DNA from: Dyadobacter sp. CY345
GTDB taxonomy: Bacteria; Bacteroidota; Bacteroidia; Cytophagales; Spirosomataceae
Length of the DNA: 64,000 bases
Assembly (NCBI RefSeq): GCF_021502725.1
Contig: NZ_JAKFFS010000007.1
Location: 124,001-188,000 of the forward strand
Direction: 5' to 3'
In this document: positions 43,700 through 51,619 of the stretch, piece after piece
Layout: each line of letters begins with the position of its first letter
Position numbering within the stretch: position 1 is the stretch's first letter
Notes under the pieces: generated by a model
The model's database searches: none
Told to the model about the DNA's origin: nothing
The model's input: the letters and a program-made list of their open reading frames with translations, nothing else
Made by a program: the position numbers and the translations under genes

Positions 43700-44158
43700 A
43701 TGAGTCAGTTGCATAAATTAATTGCAACATCCTTAGGAATAGGATACGTCGGAAAAGGTGGAGGGACAGTTGCCGCTGTTTTCACATGTATTTGCTGGTA
43801 TTTTTGGCATGAGCATTTTGTGCCTGGCCAGTGGCTGACCTTGGGAGTAACGCTTGTTATAACTATAATCGGAATAATATCTTCGGATGCTGTTGAGCCT
43901 TTTTGGGGAAAAGATGATAAAAAAGTGGTGATCGATGAGGTCGCGGGGATGTGTGTCAGTTTATTATTTTTACCTGCATCAATAGCTTATATCGCCGCTG
44001 GGCTGGTACTATTCAGGTTCTTTGATATTGTAAAACCTTTGTATATCAGCAAGGCAGAAAAATTACCCGGTGGGTTGGGCGTTATGCTTGATGACGTGTT
44101 GGCTGGTATTTGCGCGAACATTCTTCTACAAATCGTATTCAGATTCAATCTCTTGTAA
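43700..44158 (+). CDS. Phosphatidylglycerophosphatase A family protein (probable lipid-phosphate phosphatase of the inositol/phosphatidyl lipid path)
   Basis: 152 residues with three to four membrane helices and the PgpA signature: LGIGYVGKGGGTVAAVF at the start, then DKKVVIDEVAGMCVSLLFLP with the conserved acidic pair, FRFFDIVKPLYISKAEKL, then LGVMLDDVLAGICANILLQI. The family dephosphorylates phosphatidylglycerophosphate. In the inositol-lipid locus of Bacteroides thetaiotaomicron a PgpA homologue dephosphorylates phosphatidylinositol-phosphate, and the neighbours here suggest the same. It is followed after 1 bp by the GtrA gene. Which of the two substrates is used cannot be read from sequence. 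Confidence 0.85.
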   Translation: MSQLHKLIATSLGIGYVGKGGGTVAAVFTCICWYFWHEHFVPGQWLTLGVTLVITIIGIISSDAVEPFWGKDDKKVVIDEVAGMCVSLLFLPASIAYIAAGLVLFRFFDIVKPLYISKAEKLPGGLGVMLDDVLAGICANILLQIVFRFNLL

Positions 44159-44159
44159 A

Positions 44160-44531
44160 ATGTTAACGTTTATCAAGGCGCAAGCTTCTTCTTTGACAGC
44201 AACATTTATCGACTTTTCGACTACAATCGTTCTGGTGAACTTTTTTTTACAAGAACCGTTTATGAGTAGTGTAGTCGGTACAACCTGTGGAGGCTTAGCT
44301 AATTTCATAATAAACCGTTATTGGGTTTTCGACGCGACAGAGAATAAAATAAGTACTCAGGCTTTCAAATATTTTCTCGTTTGGGTCGGGAATTTGGCAT
44401 TTAATGCCTCAGGTATGTATTTGATCTTACACGTTACAGAATGGAATTACGTAGTTTCAAAGGCATTGGTAGCACTTGTTGTAGGTTTTGGCTATAACTA
44501 TGTCTTTCAGAAAAAGCTTGTTTTCAGATAG
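44160..44531 (+). CDS. GtrA family membrane protein
   Basis: 123 residues, four predicted membrane helices. FIKAQASSLTATFIDFSTTI, then GTTCGGLANFIINRYWVFD are the GtrA/DPMS signature (A-x-x-D-x-x-x, then N-F-x-x-x-x-x-W-x-F), and VVGFGYNYVFQKKLVF is the last helix with the same N-Y-x-x-x-K-x-x-V-F end. GtrA proteins are thought to flip or position lipid-linked sugars for transfer. I place the start at the ATG 1 bp after the PgpA-like stop; an upstream extension inside that gene is an artefact. Here it may serve glycosylation of the inositol or sphingoid lipid. Confidence 0.88.
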   Translation: MLTFIKAQASSLTATFIDFSTTIVLVNFFLQEPFMSSVVGTTCGGLANFIINRYWVFDATENKISTQAFKYFLVWVGNLAFNASGMYLILHVTEWNYVVSKALVALVVGFGYNYVFQKKLVFR

Positions 44532-44605
44532 CACATGAATAATGAAATCAGATGAAGGTGCTCCTGCCTTAAAGCCCGCAGCAGGAGACGCAAAAAAAAA
44601 TAGAA

Positions 44606-47161
44606 ATGTTAGTACGATTTAAAACAATTGCCCTATTCTTCCTGATTCTGTTTGGAGCAGACGTTGTCAGCGCACAAACTACAATCATCAGGGGAGTACT
44701 GACCGACTCCGCATCAAAGGAGACGTTACCTTACGCGAATGTCCTGATACCAGGGACCACGATTGGTGTGCTGGCTGATGACGAAGGCCGTTACGCTATC
44801 AAGCTAGAAGGTACTTATTCGAAAATTCAGTTTGGTTATATTGGTTACAACACCGCCGTGAGAGCGATTGAGCCTGGTAAAGAGCAGGTTATCAATGTAA
44901 AACTGAGCGTTAATACTTCCATGCTTACTGAGGTTGTTATCAAAGGCAAGGCGCGTTACAGAAACCGTAATAATCCTGCTGTTGAACTTATCCAGAAAGT
45001 GATTGACCACAAGAAGGAAAATCAGATGGAGGCGAATGAGTATGTTCAGTATGAGCAATATGAGAAAATATCGCTGGCACTGAGTAACTTATCTGATAAA
45101 TTTCGTGAAAAAAGAATTTTCAGAAACTATCAGTTCCTTTTCACAGAACAGGATTCAAGTACCATTGGCGGTAAGAATATGCTGCCTGCTTATTTAAGAG
45201 AACGTCTTTCGCAGATATATTATCGTAAAAATCCATACAAAAAGAAGCAGCGCGTTCTGGCCGATCAACGGGCAGAGTATGACGCGCGATTCATTGATAA
45301 CGATGGTCTGAGTACTTATTTTAATCGGCTTTATGAAGATATTAATATTTACAATAATAACATTTCGGTAGTTACTAACCTGTTGCTCAGTCCGATAGCA
45401 AACAGCTCGCCGACTTTCTACAAGTTTTTTATTACTGATACGATCAAAACCCAGCAGCCCTGGTTAATTGAGCTGAGTTTTATTCCCCGTAATAAAACGG
45501 ATCTTCTTTTTCAAGGTAAATTATATATTACCCTGGACGGCCATTACGGTGTTCAACACGCGTATCTGACAGTAAATAAGGATATTAACCTAAACTTCAT
45601 GCGTGACCTTGAAGCCAAACTTGAATTTGAAAAGAGTTCGGACGGTAGGTATCACATGAGTAAAAGCACGCTCGGGATGGAATTTGCCTTTGGAGACAAG
45701 GGCGGAGGGCTATATGGTGAGCGCACGGTTACTTTTAAGGATTACGAGATAAATAAAGCGCAGAAGGATAGTGTTTATCAGGGGCCGGCTGAGGAAATCA
45801 TGTATAATCCTGAAGAAAAGAAGAATCCGGACTTCTGGGTGAACTCACGCCACATCCCGCTGGAACGCCGCGAAGTTGAAATTTATAAAAACGTAGATAC
45901 GCTTCAGACAATAAAATCCTTTAAACGTACAATGGATATCGGTACGTTATTGTTTGCGGGTTACAAGTCCCTCGGACCACTCGAAATCGGGCCGGTCAAC
46001 ACATTTTACAGCTTTAATCCAGTTGAAGGTTTAAGGTTACGTTTTGGCGGAAGAACGACGCCACAGTTCAGTAAAAGACTTTATTTTGAGACTTATGCCG
46101 CGTACGGGTTTAAGGATATGAAATGGAAATATTTTGTGAGCGGTACGTATTCACTGAACAATAAATCTGTATATCATTTTCCACTTCATTACTTCCGGGT
46201 AAGTTACCAGCATGACACCAAAATACCGGGACAGGAATTACAGTTTGTTCAAGAAGACAATTTTCTTTTGTCATTTAAAAGAGGAAATAACGATCGCTGG
46301 TTATACAACGACATATACAAATTTGAATACGTCAGAGAATTCCCAAGCCGAGTTTCATATAAATTTGGCTTTACACAGTGGGCTCAGAGCCCTGCCGGAG
46401 CTTTGGAATACCAGCGATATGACACAACGAGCGATGGATTGATCAATATTCCTAAATTATCCAATTCGGAGGCAAGTTTGGAACTTCGGTATGCGCCGAA
46501 AGAACAATACTATCAGGGGAAATTATATCGTATTCCAATTCCTAACAAATATCCTGTTTTCACCTTCCGTTATGCAGCGGGTATCAAAGGTCTGCTCGAC
46601 GGTGAAACGAGCTATCATAATTTCACAGGAAATATCGCCAAACGATTTTTCCTTTCACAGTTCGGTTATGCCGACGTGACCGCAGAAGGTGGATATTTGA
46701 TTGGCAAGAATATTCCTTTCCCGTTACTGACAATCCATCGGGCAAACCAGAGTTATGCATATCAGCTGAGTTCTTACAATCTTATGAACTTTTTAGAGTT
46801 TGTCAGCGATCATTATGCAAGTTTAGGTGTTGAATATTATCTGAATGGATTTCTTTTTAATAAAATACCTCTGTTGAAAAGATTAAAACTTAGAGAAGTC
46901 GTAGCATTCAAAGGGTTATATGGCGGATTAAGAAATGAGAACAATCCGGCTAATAATCCGGAATTATACCGCTTTTTGAGAAATGATGACGGGACATTAG
47001 CCACATATTCTCTCAATAAAGAACCTTATATGGAAGGAAGTGTAGGGATCGCGAACATTTTTAAATTATTAAGAGTTGATTTGGTTAAGCGCTTCAACTA
47101 TCTTGACAACCCTAATGTTTCAGAATGGGGAATTAGGGCAAGAGTAAAGTTGGATTTTTAG
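44606..47161 (+). CDS. DUF5686 and carboxypeptidase-regulatory-domain outer-membrane protein
   Basis: 851 residues. A signal peptide (1-24, ending VVSAQ) is followed by a CarboxypepD_reg-like domain (25-112: TIIRGVLTDSASKETLPYAN, VLIPGTTIGVLADDEGRYAI) and a long DUF5686 region with an outer-membrane barrel: RAEYDARFIDND, FFLSQFGYADVTAEGGYLIG, ending GIRARVKLDF. These proteins are like TonB-dependent receptors without a plug/TonB box and are common in Bacteroidota, with no proven substrate. The tight position in a lipid operon points to lipid or lipid-linked glycan handling at the outer membrane, which is inference. Confidence 0.87.
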   Translation: MLVRFKTIALFFLILFGADVVSAQTTIIRGVLTDSASKETLPYANVLIPGTTIGVLADDEGRYAIKLEGTYSKIQFGYIGYNTAVRAIEPGKEQVINVKLSVNTSMLTEVVIKGKARYRNRNNPAVELIQKVIDHKKENQMEANEYVQYEQYEKISLALSNLSDKFREKRIFRNYQFLFTEQDSSTIGGKNMLPAYLRERLSQIYYRKNPYKKKQRVLADQRAEYDARFIDNDGLSTYFNRLYEDINIYNNNISVVTNLLLSPIANSSPTFYKFFITDTIKTQQPWLIELSFIPRNKTDLLFQGKLYITLDGHYGVQHAYLTVNKDINLNFMRDLEAKLEFEKSSDGRYHMSKSTLGMEFAFGDKGGGLYGERTVTFKDYEINKAQKDSVYQGPAEEIMYNPEEKKNPDFWVNSRHIPLERREVEIYKNVDTLQTIKSFKRTMDIGTLLFAGYKSLGPLEIGPVNTFYSFNPVEGLRLRFGGRTTPQFSKRLYFETYAAYGFKDMKWKYFVSGTYSLNNKSVYHFPLHYFRVSYQHDTKIPGQELQFVQEDNFLLSFKRGNNDRWLYNDIYKFEYVREFPSRVSYKFGFTQWAQSPAGALEYQRYDTTSDGLINIPKLSNSEASLELRYAPKEQYYQGKLYRIPIPNKYPVFTFRYAAGIKGLLDGETSYHNFTGNIAKRFFLSQFGYADVTAEGGYLIGKNIPFPLLTIHRANQSYAYQLSSYNLMNFLEFVSDHYASLGVEYYLNGFLFNKIPLLKRLKLREVVAFKGLYGGLRNENNPANNPELYRFLRNDDGTLATYSLNKEPYMEGSVGIANIFKLLRVDLVKRFNYLDNPNVSEWGIRARVKLDF

Positions 47162-47177
47162 TATAAAACCAAGTAAG

Positions 47178-47909
47178 ATGAATAAGGACGAGTTAAGAGT
47201 AGCTTTACAACAAGGCATATATAAAGTGATCAATCCGTTTGTCAGGTTTCTGATCAAAGCCGGACTTACACCCAACATGGTAACAACCATCGGTTTGGCC
47301 CTGAACATCGGGGTTGCGGTGATTTTTATCCTGGGTGTCGAAGAAGGAAACAGGGGAGATTTTGCCTATGTAGGCTGGGCTGGATTTCTGGTATTGTTCG
47401 CAGGAATCTTTGATATGCTCGACGGACAAGTGGCCAGACTGGGAAATATGAGCTCCACTTTCGGTGCTTTCTATGACTCTGTTTTGGACAGGTACAGTGA
47501 AATGGTGATGTTTTTGGGTATTTGTTATTATCTGGTAGGTCATCATTATTTCTTTAGTTCGCTGTTCGCATTTATCGCTTTGATCGGATCCGTAATGGTG
47601 AGCTACACGCGCGCCAGGGCAGAAGGCCTCAGAGTTGAATGCAAAGAAGGGCTAATGCAACGTCCTGAAAGGGTTGTTTTGGTAGGAATATCAGCAATTT
47701 CCTGCGGCGTGGCATCTGCCTATATTGGTGGGGATTACAAACTTTTTATCCCCGGAATACCTTTCCATGTATTTGAAACAATGTCAATTTTTACAATTCC
47801 CATTACAATCATGGCCGTTCTCACCAATATCACTGCTGTTAATCGATTGTTAAGTGTAAAAAAAATATTGGACAAAAAAGATTCCGATGAGATTTCTATT
47901 AATCGTTAG
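47178..47909 (+). CDS. CDP-alcohol phosphatidyltransferase family protein (candidate phosphatidylinositol-phosphate synthase)
   Basis: 243 residues with about six membrane helices. The full CDP-AP motif begins at D79: DMLDGQVARLGNM, then STFGAFYDSVLD, giving D-x2-D-G-x2-A-R-x8-G-x3-D-x3-D. The enzyme joins a CDP-activated lipid with an alcohol phosphate. In the Bacteroides inositol-lipid locus an enzyme of this family makes phosphatidylinositol-phosphate from CDP-diacylglycerol and inositol-phosphate. The phosphatase upstream and the AUR1-like transferase downstream support this reading, but PgsA or other alcohol specificities are possible. It is 16 bp after the DUF5686 gene and overlaps the next by 23 bp. 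Confidence 0.87.
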   Translation: MNKDELRVALQQGIYKVINPFVRFLIKAGLTPNMVTTIGLALNIGVAVIFILGVEEGNRGDFAYVGWAGFLVLFAGIFDMLDGQVARLGNMSSTFGAFYDSVLDRYSEMVMFLGICYYLVGHHYFFSSLFAFIALIGSVMVSYTRARAEGLRVECKEGLMQRPERVVLVGISAISCGVASAYIGGDYKLFIPGIPFHVFETMSIFTIPITIMAVLTNITAVNRLLSVKKILDKKDSDEISINR

Positions 47910-48456
47910 TTTGTTTGCTTTCTTCGCAACAACTAACAATGCCTTCGCAGACAAAAACAAACGGGAAAACGTAGCGGCTATGGCCGTAGATACTTTCCCG
48001 GTTCCAAGAGTTCCTAATCTTCTTTTTTATATTCAAAGAGATCCGAACACCAACACGATTTGTTATGAACTCAATGTTGATAACAAGGGCAAGTTAAATG
48101 AGGAAAACCCGGTTCACCCTTACTGGATACTATACCCAACAGGAGGAGCACGAAAAGAGCTGAACTATCTTCAGCGCAAATTTGCTTATGGTATTACAGT
48201 TAAAAAGTCGGGTAAAGATTTTTATCAGCTGAAATCAGTCGCTTACGCCAAAACTCCTTTATATCTTAGAAAAGGTACAAACAACAAATATCAGGTTTTC
48301 ATGCAGATCAATCAAAAGCAATGCGTGCTTACCAAAATTTTTGTAAGAATCGATGGAGGGACTTTTTGGGTTCCCAACGTTAAGTATATCGAAGTAACTG
48401 GCACTGATCCCTCAAATGGTAAGACTGTTGTCGAACGTATTACCAAATTTTCCTGA
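47887..48456 (+). CDS. DUF4833 domain-containing exported protein
   Basis: 189 residues with a signal peptide at about 1-22 (LLIVSLFAFFATTNNAFA). The DUF4833 marks follow: LFYIQRDPNTNTICYELNVD, NPVHPYWILYPTGGARKELN, YLQRKFAYGITVKKSG, and VKYIEVTGTDPSNGKTVVER. It is periplasmic with no catalytic motif I can see. The start overlaps the CDP-AP gene by 23 bp, so it is translated with it. Its conserved place beside inositol-lipid genes suggests a lipid-binding or accessory role; untested. Confidence 0.82.
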   Translation: MRFLLIVSLFAFFATTNNAFADKNKRENVAAMAVDTFPVPRVPNLLFYIQRDPNTNTICYELNVDNKGKLNEENPVHPYWILYPTGGARKELNYLQRKFAYGITVKKSGKDFYQLKSVAYAKTPLYLRKGTNNKYQVFMQINQKQCVLTKIFVRIDGGTFWVPNVKYIEVTGTDPSNGKTVVERITKFS

Positions 48457-48463
48457 TGCTGTC

Positions 48464-49099
48464 ATGCCGAAGAACTATGTATCCAACTCGAAAGAATCGG
48501 CTAGGATGTTCAAGAGCGATCTCCTCGAATCCGTTTCCAAAGTGCACTATTCCGTGCCATTATTTATTTTCGTTCCTGTAATAATTTATTTCGCCTGGAA
48601 AGCAATCTCTGAGCAGCAACTTTCGACACTTCAATTTTCAGGGTTTTATCTGTTAGGTTTGTTCGTATGGACACTGACGGAATATGTTATGCACCGTTTT
48701 ATTTTTCATTGGGAACCCAAGAAAGGAAACAAGATATTTGAAAGAATCCATTTTATTTTCCATGGTGTTCATCATGACTATCCAAGTGACGCGCACCGTC
48801 TGGTCATGCCGCCGTCGGTAAGTATTCCGCTTTCGGCAGCTTTCTATTTCCTGTTCTCACTTTTTCTGGAAACCGGGCAATTAGCTGCATTTTTTTCAGC
48901 ATTCATGACGGGTTATTTGTTTTATGACATGACCCATTATATGTTGCATCATGCTAACTTTAAAAATAAATTCTGGAAGAAACTGAAAAAACACCATATG
49001 TTGCACCATTATGATGATGCCACTAAGGGATATGGAGTGAGTTCTCCGTTGTGGGACAAAATTTTCAGCTCCGATTTTTTAAACAAGAAAAATGATTAA
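48464..49099 (+). CDS. Fatty acid hydroxylase / sterol desaturase superfamily protein
   Basis: 211 residues with four membrane helices. The di-iron histidine clusters are complete: EYVMHRFIFHWEP (H-x4-H), FIFHGVHHDYPSDAHRLVMP (H-x2-H-H), YMLHHANF, and KHHMLHHYDD. This order is like the FA2H/Scs7 group, which adds a 2-hydroxyl to ceramide acyl chains, and like sphinganine C4 hydroxylase. I chose the ATG at 48464, 8 bp after the DUF4833 stop, over one at 48416 that would overlap it by 41 bp. It is 8 bp overlapped by the AUR1-like gene. In this operon it likely hydroxylates the sphingolipid. Confidence 0.87.
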   Translation: MPKNYVSNSKESARMFKSDLLESVSKVHYSVPLFIFVPVIIYFAWKAISEQQLSTLQFSGFYLLGLFVWTLTEYVMHRFIFHWEPKKGNKIFERIHFIFHGVHHDYPSDAHRLVMPPSVSIPLSAAFYFLFSLFLETGQLAAFFSAFMTGYLFYDMTHYMLHHANFKNKFWKKLKKHHMLHHYDDATKGYGVSSPLWDKIFSSDFLNKKND

Positions 49100-50015
49100 C
49101 GATTTAGAGAGTCCGGTAACACGTATTTCGAGAAAAGATTTTTATGGGCCAAAAGCCCTCTTAACGATGCTCGGATTATCGGTAGGTTACCTTTTGCTAT
49201 CCAGATATCTTATCGGGTTTCGCAGTGAACAGATTGTCTTGCTGGTTTTAACCAACGGATTTTATTTCTTTTCAGACGCTACCCGTAGATTCATTACCGC
49301 ATTCTCGATCTTCATCGTATACTGGATTCTGTTCGATTATATGAAGGCTTTTCCTAATTATAATTACAATACAGTCCACATAAAAAGTTTATACGATCTT
49401 GAAAAATCGGTGTTTGGTATCCAGTCCGGTCCCTCGATTCTGACGCCAAATGAATTCTGGATCAAATATCAAAACCCTTTTCTCGATGTCATGTCGGGGC
49501 TGTTTTATCTGACTTGGATCCCTCTGCCGTTGTCATTGGCTGGGTATCTTTTCTTTAAAAACCGGCCTAAGTTTTTCACTTTTGCTTTCACGTTCTTGCT
49601 TGTCAATTTGATCGGTTTCGTGATTTATTATCTCTATCCGGCAGCGCCGCCCTGGTATAGCCAGCAATATGGATTTGAATTTATTGCCAACACTCCGGGA
49701 AATACAGCAGGATTATCAAGATTTGATTCGTTTTTTGATGTAGGGATTTTCAAATCAATTTATTCGAAGAGCTCAAATGTTTTCGCTGCAATGCCGTCGT
49801 TGCATTCGTCTTACCCTCTGATCGCCTTATATTATGCTGTAAAAAGTAGAATCAGTTTGGGGCTGACTATTCTTATTGGGATAACGATGCCGGGAATCTG
49901 GTTCGCTGCTGTTTATACCAGCCATCATTACGTTCTGGATGTTTTGGCAGGAATCAGCTGCGCGATCACAGGAATTATTCTGGTGAATTTATTTATAGCA
50001 AAAAGGTTTAGTTAG
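49092..50015 (+). CDS. PAP2-superfamily AUR1-like transferase (candidate inositol-phosphorylceramide synthase)
   Basis: 307 residues, about six to eight membrane helices. The AUR1 signature blocks are present: YYLYPAAPPWYSQQYG; AAMPSLHSSYPLIALYY with H238; and YTSHHYVLDVLAGISCAI with H279 and D283. Fungal AUR1 has the same triad: H, then H-x3-D. The enzyme moves phosphoinositol from phosphatidylinositol to ceramide. A homologue in the Bacteroides inositol-lipid cluster makes phosphoinositol dihydroceramide. It closes the ten-gene run and is followed by a terminator. The first 8 bp overlap the hydroxylase stop. Confidence 0.88.
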   Translation: MINDLESPVTRISRKDFYGPKALLTMLGLSVGYLLLSRYLIGFRSEQIVLLVLTNGFYFFSDATRRFITAFSIFIVYWILFDYMKAFPNYNYNTVHIKSLYDLEKSVFGIQSGPSILTPNEFWIKYQNPFLDVMSGLFYLTWIPLPLSLAGYLFFKNRPKFFTFAFTFLLVNLIGFVIYYLYPAAPPWYSQQYGFEFIANTPGNTAGLSRFDSFFDVGIFKSIYSKSSNVFAAMPSLHSSYPLIALYYAVKSRISLGLTILIGITMPGIWFAAVYTSHHYVLDVLAGISCAITGIILVNLFIAKRFS

Positions 50016-50040
50016 AATAAATTCAGATTTTACGCATCGA

Positions 50041-50083
50041 AAGTTGAGGATAAGCCATCTGGTTCGTTATCTTCAACTTTTTG
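50041..50083 (+). terminator. Terminator closing the sphingo/inositol-lipid operon
   Basis: AAAGTTGAGGATAA and TTATCTTCAACTTT pair over 14 bp with one G-U around 13 bases, and the arm runs into five T. It lies 26 bp after the stop at 50015. Confidence 0.82.
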
Positions 50084-50149
50084 TTTTAGGCCGAAGTCTG
50101 TCAGTTTCATCTTCGCGGTGAAATGTCTTGAAAAGTATCACGATTTGAA

Positions 50150-51538
50150 ATGTATAATAAAAGCATTCAGCTTAAATGGTACCAAAAATTTGAAGAAAAT
50201 AAAGGGATTATAAACATTTTGTTTTACTTTATCTTCGCCGCTGTAATCATCATCCCGCGGTGGTATTATCTTCAAAAATTTGGATTGTCTTTTCCATTCT
50301 GGGATCAGTGGGATGCCGAAGGTGAGGATGTTGTGAGGCCACTTGTTGAAGGGCGTTTTAAACTTTCAAATCTCTGGCTGCCTCACAACGAACACCGCGT
50401 TTTACCGACACGCATTGTTACATTAATTTGTTTCAAACTGACTGGTATCTGGAGCAATCTTAACGAAGCGAGAGTCAACGTGTTTATTGCCGCGTCCACA
50501 CCTGTTTTGATTGTCTGGCTAATGCAGGTAAAAAAGCAATTGTTTGGTAGCAGATGTATCATTTTACTAATTATTTCCGCTCAGTTCGTACTTCCCTTTG
50601 GCTGGGAAAATATTTTAGTTGGGTTTCAAAGCCAGTTTTTCTTTTTGATGTTTTTTTCAATTGCTGGGTTTGCTTTGGCCACATTTCACTCTGAAAACTT
50701 CTGGGCGTTTGCGGGCGTTTTAAGTTTTAGCTTATTAGGTATTTTAACCATGGCATCCGGCATTCTTTTGCCACTGATAGCCTGCGGTATTTATATTTTT
50801 CACAGTATCGCCAATCGCAGAAATTATCTGCTGACACTGGTTTTTGTTATGCTTCTGTTGACAATAACCATCCTTGGTTACCAAATGGTGTCCCATGTCG
50901 ATGGGCATGAACGGCTTCGAGCAGCAGATTTTAACGAGTTTTTTGAAGGATTTACAAGAGTTCTTAGCTGGCCATCCAGATTAAACCGCTGGCTGGGAAT
51001 ACCGCTTTGGCTCCCCGCTGTTATAGGAATTCCAATTATCCTGATCCGCAAAAATTTCACAAGATTTGATCTTTTAATGGCTGCATGTTTTGCCTGGACT
51101 TTTGCCCAGGTTTTGGCAATTTCTTATGGCAGAGGCCATGAATTGGATCAGGTTACGTCGCGGTATACTGATCTGCTGACGCCAGGACTTATTTCGGTCA
51201 GTTGGTTTTCGATACGATTGCTTGAGGAATTTGAAAGGAATGTGCGGGTCTGGGTTTTGATATTTGTTATTGGCTTGTCATTTTATCTGACATACTATAA
51301 AGCGCATAAACTCCGCTTTGTGGATGACATGACCGATATGAAAAATCAGTCTGAATTGATGTCTCTCGAAGTCAGAAATGTTGCGGAATATTATAAAACG
51401 CATGATAAATCAGCGCTGGATAAACCTCAGTTTGAGATACCATATCCGGACAAAGAACGGCTTCAACAAATGCTGGATCTTAAAACTTATCAGTCTGTGC
51501 TGCCACGGATTGATGATGGTAATAAAACTAAGGAGTAA
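50150..51538 (+). CDS. Polytopic membrane protein, GT-C-like candidate glycosyltransferase
   Basis: 462 residues with about ten membrane helices. After helix one comes FPFWDQWDAEGEDVVRPLVE, then LPHNEHRVLPTRI; an acidic pair in the first extracytoplasmic loop with a nearby His/Arg-rich segment is the layout of GT-C enzymes, which use lipid-linked sugar donors. I cannot match it to a named family. The C-terminal 60 residues are soluble. It is 134 bp after the lipid operon, beyond the terminator, and 81 bp before a glycosyltransferase gene, so a glycan role fits. Alternatively it is an uncharacterised membrane protein. Confidence 0.58.
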   Translation: MYNKSIQLKWYQKFEENKGIINILFYFIFAAVIIIPRWYYLQKFGLSFPFWDQWDAEGEDVVRPLVEGRFKLSNLWLPHNEHRVLPTRIVTLICFKLTGIWSNLNEARVNVFIAASTPVLIVWLMQVKKQLFGSRCIILLIISAQFVLPFGWENILVGFQSQFFFLMFFSIAGFALATFHSENFWAFAGVLSFSLLGILTMASGILLPLIACGIYIFHSIANRRNYLLTLVFVMLLLTITILGYQMVSHVDGHERLRAADFNEFFEGFTRVLSWPSRLNRWLGIPLWLPAVIGIPIILIRKNFTRFDLLMAACFAWTFAQVLAISYGRGHELDQVTSRYTDLLTPGLISVSWFSIRLLEEFERNVRVWVLIFVIGLSFYLTYYKAHKLRFVDDMTDMKNQSELMSLEVRNVAEYYKTHDKSALDKPQFEIPYPDKERLQQMLDLKTYQSVLPRIDDGNKTKE

Positions 51539-51619
51539 TTTAACGCCGAATTTAAACGTGATCGGGTCATTTGGTGATCAGCCGTTTTTAATCTTTTGTT
51601 TTCAAACTGTATTAATTTA

